The notes beneath the pieces were generated by a model. It saw nothing but the letters and a program-made list of their open reading frames with translations. It ran no database searches and was not told the origin of the DNA. Shown here in pieces: positions 1 to 6,872 of a stretch of DNA of 13,392 bases (its first letter is position 1; the number at the start of each line of letters is the position of its first letter). The DNA comes from Peptococcaceae bacterium (GTDB taxonomy: Bacteria; Bacillota; DSM-521; Neomoorellales; Neomoorellaceae): the NCBI GenBank assembly GCA_003509545.1, contig DOLC01000042.1:1-13392 (forward strand), in the 5' to 3' direction. Both the position numbers and the translations under genes were made by a program.

Positions 1-1
1 G

Positions 2-196
2 GGTTTTGCGGAGAGGATGCCCCGAGAACTGTTGAAGAGGCTTTCGCCTAAGGAAGGATGGAAGCCCTTTAGGCTCTGGGGCAAGCTCTTCGGGCTCTAT
101 AAGGCTGCCCGGAAGCGGGCCATAAGAGAGGACAGGGTTTTCCAAGGATGGGGGCCCACAGAGTGGCTGTCCTTCATGTTTAACGGAACGGGCTGA
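2..196 (+). CDS. C-terminal fragment of an unrecognised protein (runs off the window's left edge)
   Basis: An open frame runs from the first bases of the window to TGA at 194-196, giving 64 residues with no internal stop. The fragment is basic and rich in aromatic residues: it contains LLKRLSPKEGW, KLFGLYKAARKRAIRED and ends GWGPTEWLSFMFNGTG. I do not recognise the family. The amino-acid composition looks like a real protein and the frame ends shortly before the GC-rich structured region that follows. It lies immediately 5' of the omega-RNA-like sequence, so it could be the gene next to which that element inserted, or an unrelated neighbour. It shows no IscB or TnpB zinc-finger or RuvC motif, so I do not assign it to the element. 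The start lies outside the window. Confidence 0.5.
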   Translation, partial: GFAERMPRELLKRLSPKEGWKPFRLWGKLFGLYKAARKRAIREDRVFQGWGPTEWLSFMFNGTG

Positions 197-214
197 CGTT
201 TTAGCCTTCAAGCC

Positions 215-517
215 TGTCGTTCTTCCCTGCCGGGCTTCCCGGGAGTCCGGCAACACCCTGCGGTGGGGGTTAAGGGGCGGCGGGTAGGCGGGGTGACTCT
301 CCCTCCCGGTATGTGCCCTGCGGATGACCGAGGGGAAACCCGATGAGGGACAGAGGGGACGGAAAACGCCGGGAAGCAGCCCGGTAGCCAGAGGCCTGAA
401 GCCGCGGAAAATGTAGGTCTCCCCTGTTTAACAGGGGTGCCGGGCTGGCCAGACGGTGACGGAGGTAGCCGTCGGGGAGGCCGAGGAAAAAGGCCGATGA
501 ACCTGCACAATGAGTAC
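215..517 (+). ncRNA. HEARO / IscB omega-RNA-like structured RNA ending on a vestigial IscB start
   Basis: About 300 GC-rich bases have no credible protein on either strand but many local helices. Seen directly: GCCGG 229-233 pairs with CCGGC 247-251; GGG-GAAA-CCC (332-341) is a GNRA-capped hairpin; CCGGG 369-373 pairs with CCCGG 380-384; CCCCTGT 421-427 pairs with ACAGGGG 431-437; GACGG 452-456 pairs with CCGTC 469-473; GGCC 479-482 pairs with GGCC 492-495. Purine-rich linkers separate the helices. The segment ends CACAATGAGTACCTAA, so the last bases spell ATG-AGT-ACC-TAA (M-S-T-stop). In IscB loci the omega RNA (HEARO, Rfam) lies directly upstream of iscB, and IscB proteins often begin MS(T). 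I therefore infer an omega-RNA scaffold whose iscB has been deleted. The 5' boundary is uncertain (215-280). Family assignment rests on memory of the class, not on a covariance-model search. Confidence 0.5.
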
Positions 518-610
518 CTAACAAAGCTATAGATTGTTTAGTTTTGTATAGGGAAAATTGACCTCTACCCGCTGCACAACCCTGTGGTTAAGTTTGGCAA
601 TTCTGGGCAT

Positions 611-651
611 AACAAAACCCCCTTCAGGACCAACGGATTTTTTGAAGGGGG
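611..651 (-). terminator. Rho-independent terminator of tRNA-Trp
   Basis: On the minus strand CCCCCTTC (651-644) and GAAGGGGG (625-618) form an 8-bp GC-rich stem, followed by TTTTGTT (617-611). It lies about 30 bp beyond the tRNA-Trp CCA end and is in the right orientation to end that transcript. It also insulates the tRNA from the convergent omega-RNA-like region. Confidence 0.8.
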
Positions 652-681
652 CAATTCCGTAAAACCTAGATTTTTCAAGCT

Positions 682-757
682 TGGCAGGGGCGGCAGGACT
701 TGAACCCGCAACCAACGGATTTGGAGTCCGCTACTCTGCCAGTTGAGCTACGCCCCT
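682..757 (-). tRNA. tRNA-Trp (anticodon CCA)
   Basis: A 76-nt cloverleaf with encoded CCA. The acceptor stem AGGGGCG pairs with CGCCCCT, followed by discriminator G and CCA at the 3' end. The anticodon loop is CTCCAAA with anticodon CCA (bases 724-722). The T arm reads GCGGG-TTCAAGT-CCTGC. The expected bacterial Trp discriminator G73 is present. It is transcribed from its own promoter (769-798) and followed by a terminator. In many Bacillota tRNA-Trp precedes secE-nusG, but here the downstream side holds no such genes before the omega-RNA-like region, so the order has been broken or differs in this lineage. Confidence 0.97.
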
Positions 758-768
758 GCGTCGATCAT

Positions 769-798
769 ATTATACTCTGCCTCCTGGCTACTCGTCAA
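769..798 (-). promoter_or_regulatory. Sigma-A-type promoter of tRNA-Trp
   Basis: On the minus strand TTGACG (798-793) and a perfect TATAAT (774-769) are separated by 18 bp. The predicted start falls a few bases before the tRNA 5' end at 757. Confidence 0.85.
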
Positions 799-814
799 GT
801 TGCTTAAATCCATA

Positions 815-845
815 AGTTATCCCCACTTTTTGCAGGGCAAGCCTG
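815..845. repeat. 31-bp dispersed repeat, copy 1 (contains TTATCCCCA)
   Basis: This copy is identical to 9485-9515 except for one base (A840 versus G9510). It starts AGTTATCCCCACTTTTTGCA. The core TTATCCCCA (817-825) is one base from the DnaA-box consensus TTATCCACA. It lies between the tRNA-Trp promoter and the ddl leader. The function is unknown. Confidence 0.8.
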
Positions 846-914
846 CTTCCCGGCAATTTTTCCGGGGGCCAAGGAGGTATCTCGGCCGCAGGACCGAATA
901 TAATAACAGGGAAG

Positions 915-933
915 CGCCGGCTATCGGCCGGCG
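915..933 (+). promoter_or_regulatory. GC-rich hairpin in the ddl leader
   Basis: CGCCGGC (915-921) pairs perfectly with GCCGGCG (927-933) across a 5-nt loop, ten bases before the ddl ribosome binding site. A TATAAT at 899-904 could be the ddl -10 box, but I find no convincing -35. No U-tract follows, so this is not an intrinsic terminator. It may affect leader stability or ribosome access; a role is inference only. Confidence 0.35.
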
Positions 934-962
934 AAAGCAATTAGAAGGAGGCCCTGCCGGCC

Positions 963-1901
963 GTGAAGATCGCAGTTCTCATGGGCGGCCCCTCGAGCGA
1001 AAGGGAAATATCCCTTAAAAGCGGGGAGGCCGTTTATCAGGCCCTTTTGACCAAAGGGCATGAAGCTTTCAAGGTCGACCTGACGCCTTCTACCCCGGCC
1101 GAACTCCTGTCTATAAAGCCGGATTTGGTGTTTATCGCCCTCCACGGCAAGCCCGGGGAAGACGGTTCGGTGCAGGGCATGCTGGAAGTAATGGGCATCC
1201 CCTATACCGGCAGCGGCGTGCTGGCGAGCGCCCTTACCATGGATAAGATCTGCACCAAACGGTTGTTACGACAGGCTGATATTGCCACGGCTCCTTTTTT
1301 AGTCTTTTCCGCGGAAGAGTGCCGGCAGGAGGCCCTGCCGGACATCCTGGACCGGATTAACCGGGAGCTGGGAATGCCCGCGGTGGTAAAGGCGCCCACC
1401 CAGGGCTCCACCATCGGCACTTATATCGTCCGCTCCTACGATGAATTGGAGCCGGCCCTGGCCGGGGCGCTACAGTACGATCCCCGGGTTCTGGTGGAAA
1501 AGTTTTTGCCGGGACCCGAGGTGACGGCGGCCGTTCTGGGCAACGAGGAGCCCCAGGTGCTGCCCTTGATCGAAATAGTGTCCCATACCGGTTTCTACGA
1601 TTACCGGGCCAAGTACACGCCCGGGTTGAGCGACCACCTCATCCCGCCGCGGCTGCCGGAGGAGGTTCAGGATGAGACGGCCCGGCTGGCGGCGGAGGCT
1701 TATAAACTGCTGGGGTGCCGGGGTTTCGCCCGGGTGGATTTTATTGTGGTCGAAGGCCGTTACCCCCATGTGCTGGAAGTGAACAGCGTACCGGGGTTGA
1801 CGGCCACGAGCCTGGTGCCGGATGCCGCCCGGGCCGCCGGGTATTCCTTTCCCGATTTGATTCAAAAAATCGTGGACTTGGCCCTGGAAAAACCGGCTTG
1901 A
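963..1901 (+). CDS. ddl: D-alanine--D-alanine ligase
   Basis: ATP-grasp ligase that joins two D-alanines for the peptidoglycan UDP-MurNAc-pentapeptide; cytoplasmic. The 312 residues match the family length. The N-terminal domain starts MKIAVLMGGPSSEREISLKS, the Ddl glycine-rich hallmark with the conserved SxE. The central ATP-grasp region carries PAVVKAPTQGSTIGT, VEKFLPGPEVTAAVLG and YDYRAKYTPGLSDHLIPP (omega-loop region). The C-terminal region carries CRGFARVDFIV and LEVNSVPGLTATSLVP, whose E and N bind Mg2+. The start is GTG at 963, with AGAAGGAGG at 943-951, eleven bases upstream. An 83-bp AT-rich gap separates it from the next gene. Here it stands without the murF or alr partners it often has. 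No damage is seen. Confidence 0.96.
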   Translation: MKIAVLMGGPSSEREISLKSGEAVYQALLTKGHEAFKVDLTPSTPAELLSIKPDLVFIALHGKPGEDGSVQGMLEVMGIPYTGSGVLASALTMDKICTKRLLRQADIATAPFLVFSAEECRQEALPDILDRINRELGMPAVVKAPTQGSTIGTYIVRSYDELEPALAGALQYDPRVLVEKFLPGPEVTAAVLGNEEPQVLPLIEIVSHTGFYDYRAKYTPGLSDHLIPPRLPEEVQDETARLAAEAYKLLGCRGFARVDFIVVEGRYPHVLEVNSVPGLTATSLVPDAARAAGYSFPDLIQKIVDLALEKPA

Positions 1902-1984
1902 GGCTTAATTTTATTCTCGCGGACAAATGCTAATATAAAACTATATCGTTTTTACATTTTCGAGGTTGGGGACTGAGCTGAGAT

Positions 1985-3703
1985 ATGGAGAACAGGCAAC
2001 AGCTTCTGCGCTTGCTTAACCTTATAGACGGCAAGGGGTACAAGGCATATAAGGATCTGGCGGGCGTTTATGCCCTGGGCGATTTTACCCTCTATCTTGA
2101 TTACATCCAGGGGGATCCCTTTGCAAGTCCCTCACGGATACGGGTACGGGTGGGTCAGGACAAAGCCGCCTGGCCCCAGGATCTCTACAGCTCGAAAATC
2201 CGCCGGGTAGCCCTGGAGGATTTCCTGGCCCGGCGGGTGGCCCGGGCCATTGCCGGCCTGGGCCCCCGGCGGCGGGGCACCGGCAAGAGCGGTTTGATAA
2301 CCATCGACAGCGGCGGACAGGAGATCCTCCCCCGGACGGCCATGGTGGTTACCCCCGAGTACGTGGAAGCCCGGCTTTCCGTGGGCCTTCCGGCCCGGGG
2401 GCGCACCATTAGCGGCCGGGAGGCGGCGGACATGCTCCTGGGCGACCTGCCCCGGATCGTGGAGGCAGGCCTCCTTTGCCGCCGGCCTCATGATGCCGAG
2501 GCGGCCCGCCATCACGTGGCCGTGGCCGAAGATCAGGAGGCCTTGCGGGAGCAGCTCGCGCCGGCCGGGCTGGTGGCCTTCGTGGGCAACGGTTCTATTC
2601 TGCCGCGGCGAAGCGGCGTAAGCCAGCTTCCCATGCCTGCCGCCCAGGCCGTGCCCTTCGAGGCTCCGCCCTCTCTGGAAGTGGAGCTGGAGGCGCCCCA
2701 TGCTGGCAAGGTAAGGGGCATGGGCATACCTAAAGGCATAACCCTTATTGTAGGCGGCGGTTTCCACGGCAAGTCCACCCTCCTGCGGGCCCTGGAGCGC
2801 GGGGTATACAACCACGTCCCGGGCGACGGCCGGGAACGGGTGGTCACGGTGGCGGACGCCGTCAAGATCCGGGCGGAGGACGGCCGGCGTGTGGAAAAGG
2901 TGGATATCAGCCCCTTTATCAATAACCTCCCCTTCGGGCAGGACACTACCTCCTTCTCTACGGAGGATGCCAGCGGAAGCACCTCCCAGGCGGCCAATAT
3001 TATCGAGGCCTTGGAAGTAGGTACCAGCCTGCTGCTTTTGGATGAGGACACCAGCGCCACTAATTTCATGATCCGGGATGAGCGTATGCAGCGCCTGGTG
3101 GCTAAAGAAAAGGAGCCCATTACTCCTTTCATCGACAGGGTCCGGCAGCTGAAAGAAATGGGCGTATCTACGATTATCGTAGTAGGGGGCTCGGGGGATT
3201 ACTTCGATGTAGCAGATACAGTTATTATGATGGATGCCTACCGGCCGCGGGACGTCACCGGCCAGGCCAAGGAGATCGCCGGGCAGCTGGTCACCAACCG
3301 CCGCGAGGAGGGAGGGGAGTTCGGCGGCGTCCATCACCGAGTGCCTTTAAGGGAGAGCTTCAACCCCTCCCGCAGGGGTAAGACCAAGATTAAGGCCCAC
3401 GGGGTGGACGAGATCACCTTCGGGTATGAGGACATCGATCTCGCTTACGTGGAGCAGCTAGTAGACCCCTCTCAAACCCGGGCCATCGGTGACATCATCC
3501 GGTACCTGGCCGAGCGGTACTGCGACAACCGGCGTACGTTGCGGGAGCTAATAAACATGGTGCTGCAGGATATAGAGGCTAAGGGCTTAGATGTTATATC
3601 ACCCTTCTACGGGCAGCACCCTGGAGATTACGCCTGCCCCCGGGCCCAGGAAATTGCGGCGGCTATTAATCGTTTGCGTACCCTTAGGGTAAGGTTAAAA
3701 TAA
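1985..3703 (+). CDS. Predicted ABC-class ATPase (COG3044 / PF09818 family)
   Basis: A 572-residue soluble ATPase with no membrane segments. The N-terminal ~230 residues, with the characteristic GKGYKAYKDLAG near residue 17, form the family-specific domain. The nucleotide-binding part follows: Walker A GGGFHGKST near residue 257, a signature-like segment ASGSTSQA near residue 330, and Walker B SLLLLDEDTSATNF near residue 350. The odd Walker A (GxHGKST) and the Walker B DEDTSA are typical of COG3044. The only member whose structure I recall is trypanosome MRB1590, a nucleic-acid-binding protein; the bacterial role is not established. The ATG at 1985 fits the family's N-terminus, but its ribosome binding site is weak and an AT-rich stretch (about 1905-1965) could hold a promoter. 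The histidine kinase starts 84 bp downstream. Confidence 0.9.
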   Translation: MENRQQLLRLLNLIDGKGYKAYKDLAGVYALGDFTLYLDYIQGDPFASPSRIRVRVGQDKAAWPQDLYSSKIRRVALEDFLARRVARAIAGLGPRRRGTGKSGLITIDSGGQEILPRTAMVVTPEYVEARLSVGLPARGRTISGREAADMLLGDLPRIVEAGLLCRRPHDAEAARHHVAVAEDQEALREQLAPAGLVAFVGNGSILPRRSGVSQLPMPAAQAVPFEAPPSLEVELEAPHAGKVRGMGIPKGITLIVGGGFHGKSTLLRALERGVYNHVPGDGRERVVTVADAVKIRAEDGRRVEKVDISPFINNLPFGQDTTSFSTEDASGSTSQAANIIEALEVGTSLLLLDEDTSATNFMIRDERMQRLVAKEKEPITPFIDRVRQLKEMGVSTIIVVGGSGDYFDVADTVIMMDAYRPRDVTGQAKEIAGQLVTNRREEGGEFGGVHHRVPLRESFNPSRRGKTKIKAHGVDEITFGYEDIDLAYVEQLVDPSQTRAIGDIIRYLAERYCDNRRTLRELINMVLQDIEAKGLDVISPFYGQHPGDYACPRAQEIAAAINRLRTLRVRLK

Positions 3704-3787
3704 GTTTTGGCAGGAGGGACGGCAGGAAAAAGCCTTTTCTTTGTGGAACTATTTTGGGTTAGGATGGCAGGCTCAGGGGGGAAAACT

Positions 3788-4495
3788 ATGGGCGACTCCG
3801 TGGGTAGCATAGACGAACGTACTTACCTAAGGGAAAGGCTTGCCATGGTGGGGGAGCTCGCTGCGGGAATGGCCCATGAGATCCGCAATCCCCTCACATC
3901 CATCCGGGGGTTTCTACAACTCCTGCAGGGGAAATACGACCGCCGGGGGCCGGAGCAGGAGTACTTCCAGATAATGATCGAGGAGCTGGACCGCATCAAT
4001 GCCATTATCAAGGAATTCTTGTCCCTGGCGGGGCCGGCTCAACCGCAGCTTAAAATAGCCGATATTAACGAAGTGGTATCCGAGGCCCTGCTCCTGGCCG
4101 AGCAGGAAGCCCTCATGAACGAAGTTCTACTCGAGTTCCACAAGGAAGAGAATCTGCCCCTCCTGTTCCTCGACCCCCTCCAGATTAAGCAGGTTGTCCT
4201 GAATTTGGTTTCCAATGCCGTTCAAGCCGCGGGGCCTGGAGGTTACATAAAGGTATGGACCCGTCATGAAGGAGGGCAAGGAATGGTTGTCATTGGCGTG
4301 GAGGATAACGGCCCGGGTATACCCCCGGACAAATTGGAAAAGATCTTTGAGGCCTTCTATACTAGCAAGGAACACGGTACAGGCCTGGGGCTTACCCTGA
4401 GCCGGCGCATAGTAGAAGGCCACGGTGGAAGGATCGAGGTTACCAGCCGGGTGGGTGAAGGAAGTTGTTTTAGGGTTTACCTTCCTTTGCCATAA
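3788..4495 (+). CDS. Sensorless soluble histidine kinase (HisKA + HATPase_c)
   Basis: Two-component or phosphorelay kinase of 235 residues. The H box MAHEIRNPLTSIRGFLQLL has the phospho-acceptor at about His30. The N box is QVVLNLVSNAVQAA, G1 is VEDNGPGIP, the F box is IFEAFYTSK and G2 is GTGLGLTLSRRIVEGHGG, so every ATP-binding motif is intact. Only about 25 residues precede the H box, leaving no PAS, HAMP or membrane sensor. The sequence style resembles the Bacillota sporulation kinases (KinA-E type catalytic cores). I chose ATG 3788 because AGGGGGG (3775-3781) lies six bases upstream. In-frame ATG 3764 and TTG 3707 would add a little sequence but no recognised domain. No response regulator is adjacent, so it is an orphan kinase, lying 78 bp before nrdJ. 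Confidence 0.9.
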   Translation: MGDSVGSIDERTYLRERLAMVGELAAGMAHEIRNPLTSIRGFLQLLQGKYDRRGPEQEYFQIMIEELDRINAIIKEFLSLAGPAQPQLKIADINEVVSEALLLAEQEALMNEVLLEFHKEENLPLLFLDPLQIKQVVLNLVSNAVQAAGPGGYIKVWTRHEGGQGMVVIGVEDNGPGIPPDKLEKIFEAFYTSKEHGTGLGLTLSRRIVEGHGGRIEVTSRVGEGSCFRVYLPLP

Positions 4496-4504
4496 CCTCC
4501 ATCT

Positions 4505-4543
4505 GGTGGATATTGTGGATAAATCTGTAGATAATGTGGATGT
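4505..4543 (-). promoter_or_regulatory. Cluster of DnaA-box-like 9-mers upstream of nrdJ
   Basis: Four tandem motifs of the type TGTGGATAA occur in 39 bp. 4514-4522 is TGTGGATAA, the exact complement of the DnaA box TTATCCACA. 4526-4534 (TGTAGATAA) has one mismatch; 4505-4513 (GGTGGATAT) and 4535-4543 (TGTGGATGT) have two each. Starts are spaced 9, 12 and 9 bp and all share one orientation. The cluster ends 30 bp before the nrdJ start, in the position of an operator. DnaA control of ribonucleotide reductase is documented for E. coli nrdAB; its extension here is inference. Confidence 0.55.
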
Positions 4544-4573
4544 TTTTCTTGGAAAGAAGATGGAGGAAGGATA

Positions 4574-6856
4574 ATGGAGTTAACGGAAAATGCGCGCCTC
4601 ATTCTAGAAAAGAGATATTTGCGTAAGGAAAACGGTGTGCCTGTGGAGACGCCGGAGGAAATGTTCCTGCGGGTGGCCAGGGCGGTGGCCGAAGCGGAGA
4701 GAGAATTTGCGCCCCAGCTTTCGCCCGAGGAGCTGGAAGAATACGTCCGGAAGTTCTATGATCTTATGGTGAGTTTGGACTTCCTGCCCAACAGTCCTAC
4801 CCTTATGAATGCGGGCCGTCCCCTGGGACAATTGTCGGCCTGCTTCGTCCTCCCGGTGGAAGACAGCATGGAAGATATTTTTACCGCGTTGAAGGATGCG
4901 GCCCTTATCCACAAGAGCGGCGGCGGCACGGGCTTCTCTTTTTCCCGCCTTCGTCCTAAGAATAGTCCCGTGCATTCCACCGGAGGACTGGCGTCGGGGC
5001 CCGTGTCTTTTATGAAGGTGTTCAACGCGGCTACGGAGGCCATCAAGCAGGGCGGCACCCGCCGGGGGGCCAATATGGGGATCCTCAGGGTAGACCACCC
5101 GGATATTTTGGAGTTTATTTCCTGTAAGGAAGACAATAAGGAATTAACCAATTTCAATATCTCCGTCGGATTGACCAAAGAATTTATGGAAGCGGTGGCC
5201 CGGGACGATTACTATGAGTTAAAGTTCGGGGATAAGGTGTATGAAAAACTTAAGGCCCGCGAGGTGTTCGATAAGATCGTCAGCCATGCCTGGGCCAACG
5301 GAGAACCGGGCATAGTATTTCTGGACCGGTTGAATGAAGGCAATCCCACTCCCGAGCTGGGGGAAATCGAGGCAACCAACCCCTGCGGCGAGCAGCCTCT
5401 CCTCCCCTACGAAGCATGTAATTTAGGCTCCATCAACCTGTCCCACATGGTGGAGAACGGCGAGATTCTTTGGGACAAGCTGGCCAAAACGGTTTACTGG
5501 TCGGTACGTTTTCTGGATAATGTAATAGAGATCAACCGCTTCCCCATCGAGAAGATCACCGCCATGGTGCGGGGGAACCGCAAGATCGGCCTGGGGGTTA
5601 TGGGTTGGGCCGATATGCTGTTTAAGTTGCACATCCCCTATGACTCGGAAGAAGCCGTGGAACTGGCGGAGAAGGTCATGGGCTTTATCCAGGGGGAGGC
5701 CGCCAAGGCTTCCCAGAGCCTGGCGGAGGAACGGGGGAGTTTCCCCAATATCGATAGGAGCATTTACCGCGGCACCAAGCGCCGCAATGCCACGTGTACC
5801 ACCATCGCCCCCACGGGAACTATAAGTATGATCGCGGGCACCACGTCCGGCATCGAGCCGGTCTTCGCCCTGGCCTACACCAAGAACGTTCTGGACGGTG
5901 AGAGCCTCATAGAGGTGAATCCGGTTTTCGAAGAGTACATCCGGACCAACTTTTCGCCTGAGGTGGGCCGGGAAATCATCCGGAGGGTGGCGGCCATCGG
6001 TTCGGTGAGGGATATCACGGAGATACCCCCCCATATGCGGCGGGTCTTCGTGACGGCCCTGGAGATCAGCCCCGAGTGGCATATCCGCATGCAGGCGGCC
6101 TTCCAGAAATTTACCGACAATGCCGTCTCTAAAACCGTCAATTTTCCTCCCACGGCCACTAAAGAGGACGTGCGCCAGGTGTACGAGCTGGCGTACCGGC
6201 TGGGGTGTAAAGGTGTTACCGTTTACCGCTCCGGGAGCCGGGAAGAGGAGGTCCTAGTGACCGGAGCCCGGGCCAAAGACCGCAAGGAAGGGGACCGCGG
6301 CAGGGATAAGACCTATCCCCGTCCCCGCCCGAAACGCACCATTGGGGTGACAGAGCAGGTTAAGACCGGCTGCGGGAAGATGTATATTACCGTCAACTAC
6401 GATCAGAAGGGACTTATCGAAACCTTTATCACCACCGGTTCCTCGGGGGGCTGCAGCGGGTTTACCGAGGGCGTCAGCCGGCTCATTTCTCTGGCCTTAC
6501 GGGCCAATATTGCCCCGGAAGCCATCATCGACCAGCTAACCTCGGTCAGCTGTCCGAATTTCCTGCGGCGCCGGGCCACGGACAAGGGGATTATAGGCAA
6601 GTCGTGCCCGGACATCATCGGCCTGGTATTGGGCCGGGAGCTTAAGAACTGGCAGGAGTTCGGCACCAATCTGGAAGCCAATTTGACGGCGGCCTGGGGA
6701 GAAATCAGCGCCACCCTGGAGGATTGCCGGCAGGAAAGCGAGCGGCCCAGCGAGGAGGAATTGATAAGACAGGGTATTTGTCCTGAGTGCGGCTCACGCC
6801 TCCGCCACCAGGAAGGGTGTGTTACTTGCAACTGCGGCTTCAGCAAATGCGGGTAG
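4574..6856 (+). CDS. nrdJ: Adenosylcobalamin-dependent (class II) ribonucleoside-diphosphate reductase
   Basis: Reduces ribonucleotides to deoxyribonucleotides using an AdoCbl-derived radical; cytoplasmic and oxygen-independent. The 760 residues carry NSPTLMNAG then SACFVLPVEDS (Cys90), and NPCGEQPLLPYEACNLGSIN with Asn269, thiyl Cys271, Glu273 and Cys282. The 11-residue Cys271-Cys282 spacing matches the thiyl and disulfide cysteines known in Thermotoga NrdJ. The barrel loop TIAPTGTISMIAGTTSGIEP follows. After a basic linker (about 555-580) comes a TSCPD domain (GKSCPD), then a cysteine-rich tail CPECG...CVTCNCGFSKCG, probably the zinc/redox-shuttle end. ATG 4574 follows GGAGGAAGG (4562-4570) at ideal distance. 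No nrdR is adjacent and I see no cobalamin riboswitch in the short leader. The glycosyltransferase start is 16 bp downstream, suggesting co-transcription. Confidence 0.97.
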   Translation: MELTENARLILEKRYLRKENGVPVETPEEMFLRVARAVAEAEREFAPQLSPEELEEYVRKFYDLMVSLDFLPNSPTLMNAGRPLGQLSACFVLPVEDSMEDIFTALKDAALIHKSGGGTGFSFSRLRPKNSPVHSTGGLASGPVSFMKVFNAATEAIKQGGTRRGANMGILRVDHPDILEFISCKEDNKELTNFNISVGLTKEFMEAVARDDYYELKFGDKVYEKLKAREVFDKIVSHAWANGEPGIVFLDRLNEGNPTPELGEIEATNPCGEQPLLPYEACNLGSINLSHMVENGEILWDKLAKTVYWSVRFLDNVIEINRFPIEKITAMVRGNRKIGLGVMGWADMLFKLHIPYDSEEAVELAEKVMGFIQGEAAKASQSLAEERGSFPNIDRSIYRGTKRRNATCTTIAPTGTISMIAGTTSGIEPVFALAYTKNVLDGESLIEVNPVFEEYIRTNFSPEVGREIIRRVAAIGSVRDITEIPPHMRRVFVTALEISPEWHIRMQAAFQKFTDNAVSKTVNFPPTATKEDVRQVYELAYRLGCKGVTVYRSGSREEEVLVTGARAKDRKEGDRGRDKTYPRPRPKRTIGVTEQVKTGCGKMYITVNYDQKGLIETFITTGSSGGCSGFTEGVSRLISLALRANIAPEAIIDQLTSVSCPNFLRRRATDKGIIGKSCPDIIGLVLGRELKNWQEFGTNLEANLTAAWGEISATLEDCRQESERPSEEELIRQGICPECGSRLRHQEGCVTCNCGFSKCG

Positions 6857-6872
6857 GTGGAGGGCTGCTGCC

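Noticed and set aside
2..196. First ORF as the tail of TnpB or IscB belonging to the RNA element
   Set aside because: No zinc-finger, HNH or RuvC-III motif is visible, and IscB lies downstream of its RNA, not upstream; the fragment is left unassigned.
208..510. 100- and 84-residue minus-strand frames over the structured region
   Set aside because: Proline- and arginine-rich low-complexity translation without homology or a ribosome binding site; better explained as the complement of a structured RNA.
527..715. Minus-strand frame starting MVAGSSPAAPAK
   Set aside because: Its first part is a translation of tRNA-Trp itself, a familiar artefact. The second part crosses the terminator. A 27-residue remainder from 610 has no supporting feature.
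2132..3337. A 401-residue open frame on the minus strand
   Set aside because: It is antisense to the COG3044 ATPase, whose motifs are clear. The antisense translation is rich in G, R, H and P with no domain, a usual shadow in GC-rich genes.
4496..4573. Cobalamin riboswitch or NrdR-box pair before nrdJ
   Set aside because: The 78-bp leader is too short for a cobalamin riboswitch and shows no B12-box-like core; I see no paired NrdR-type palindromes.
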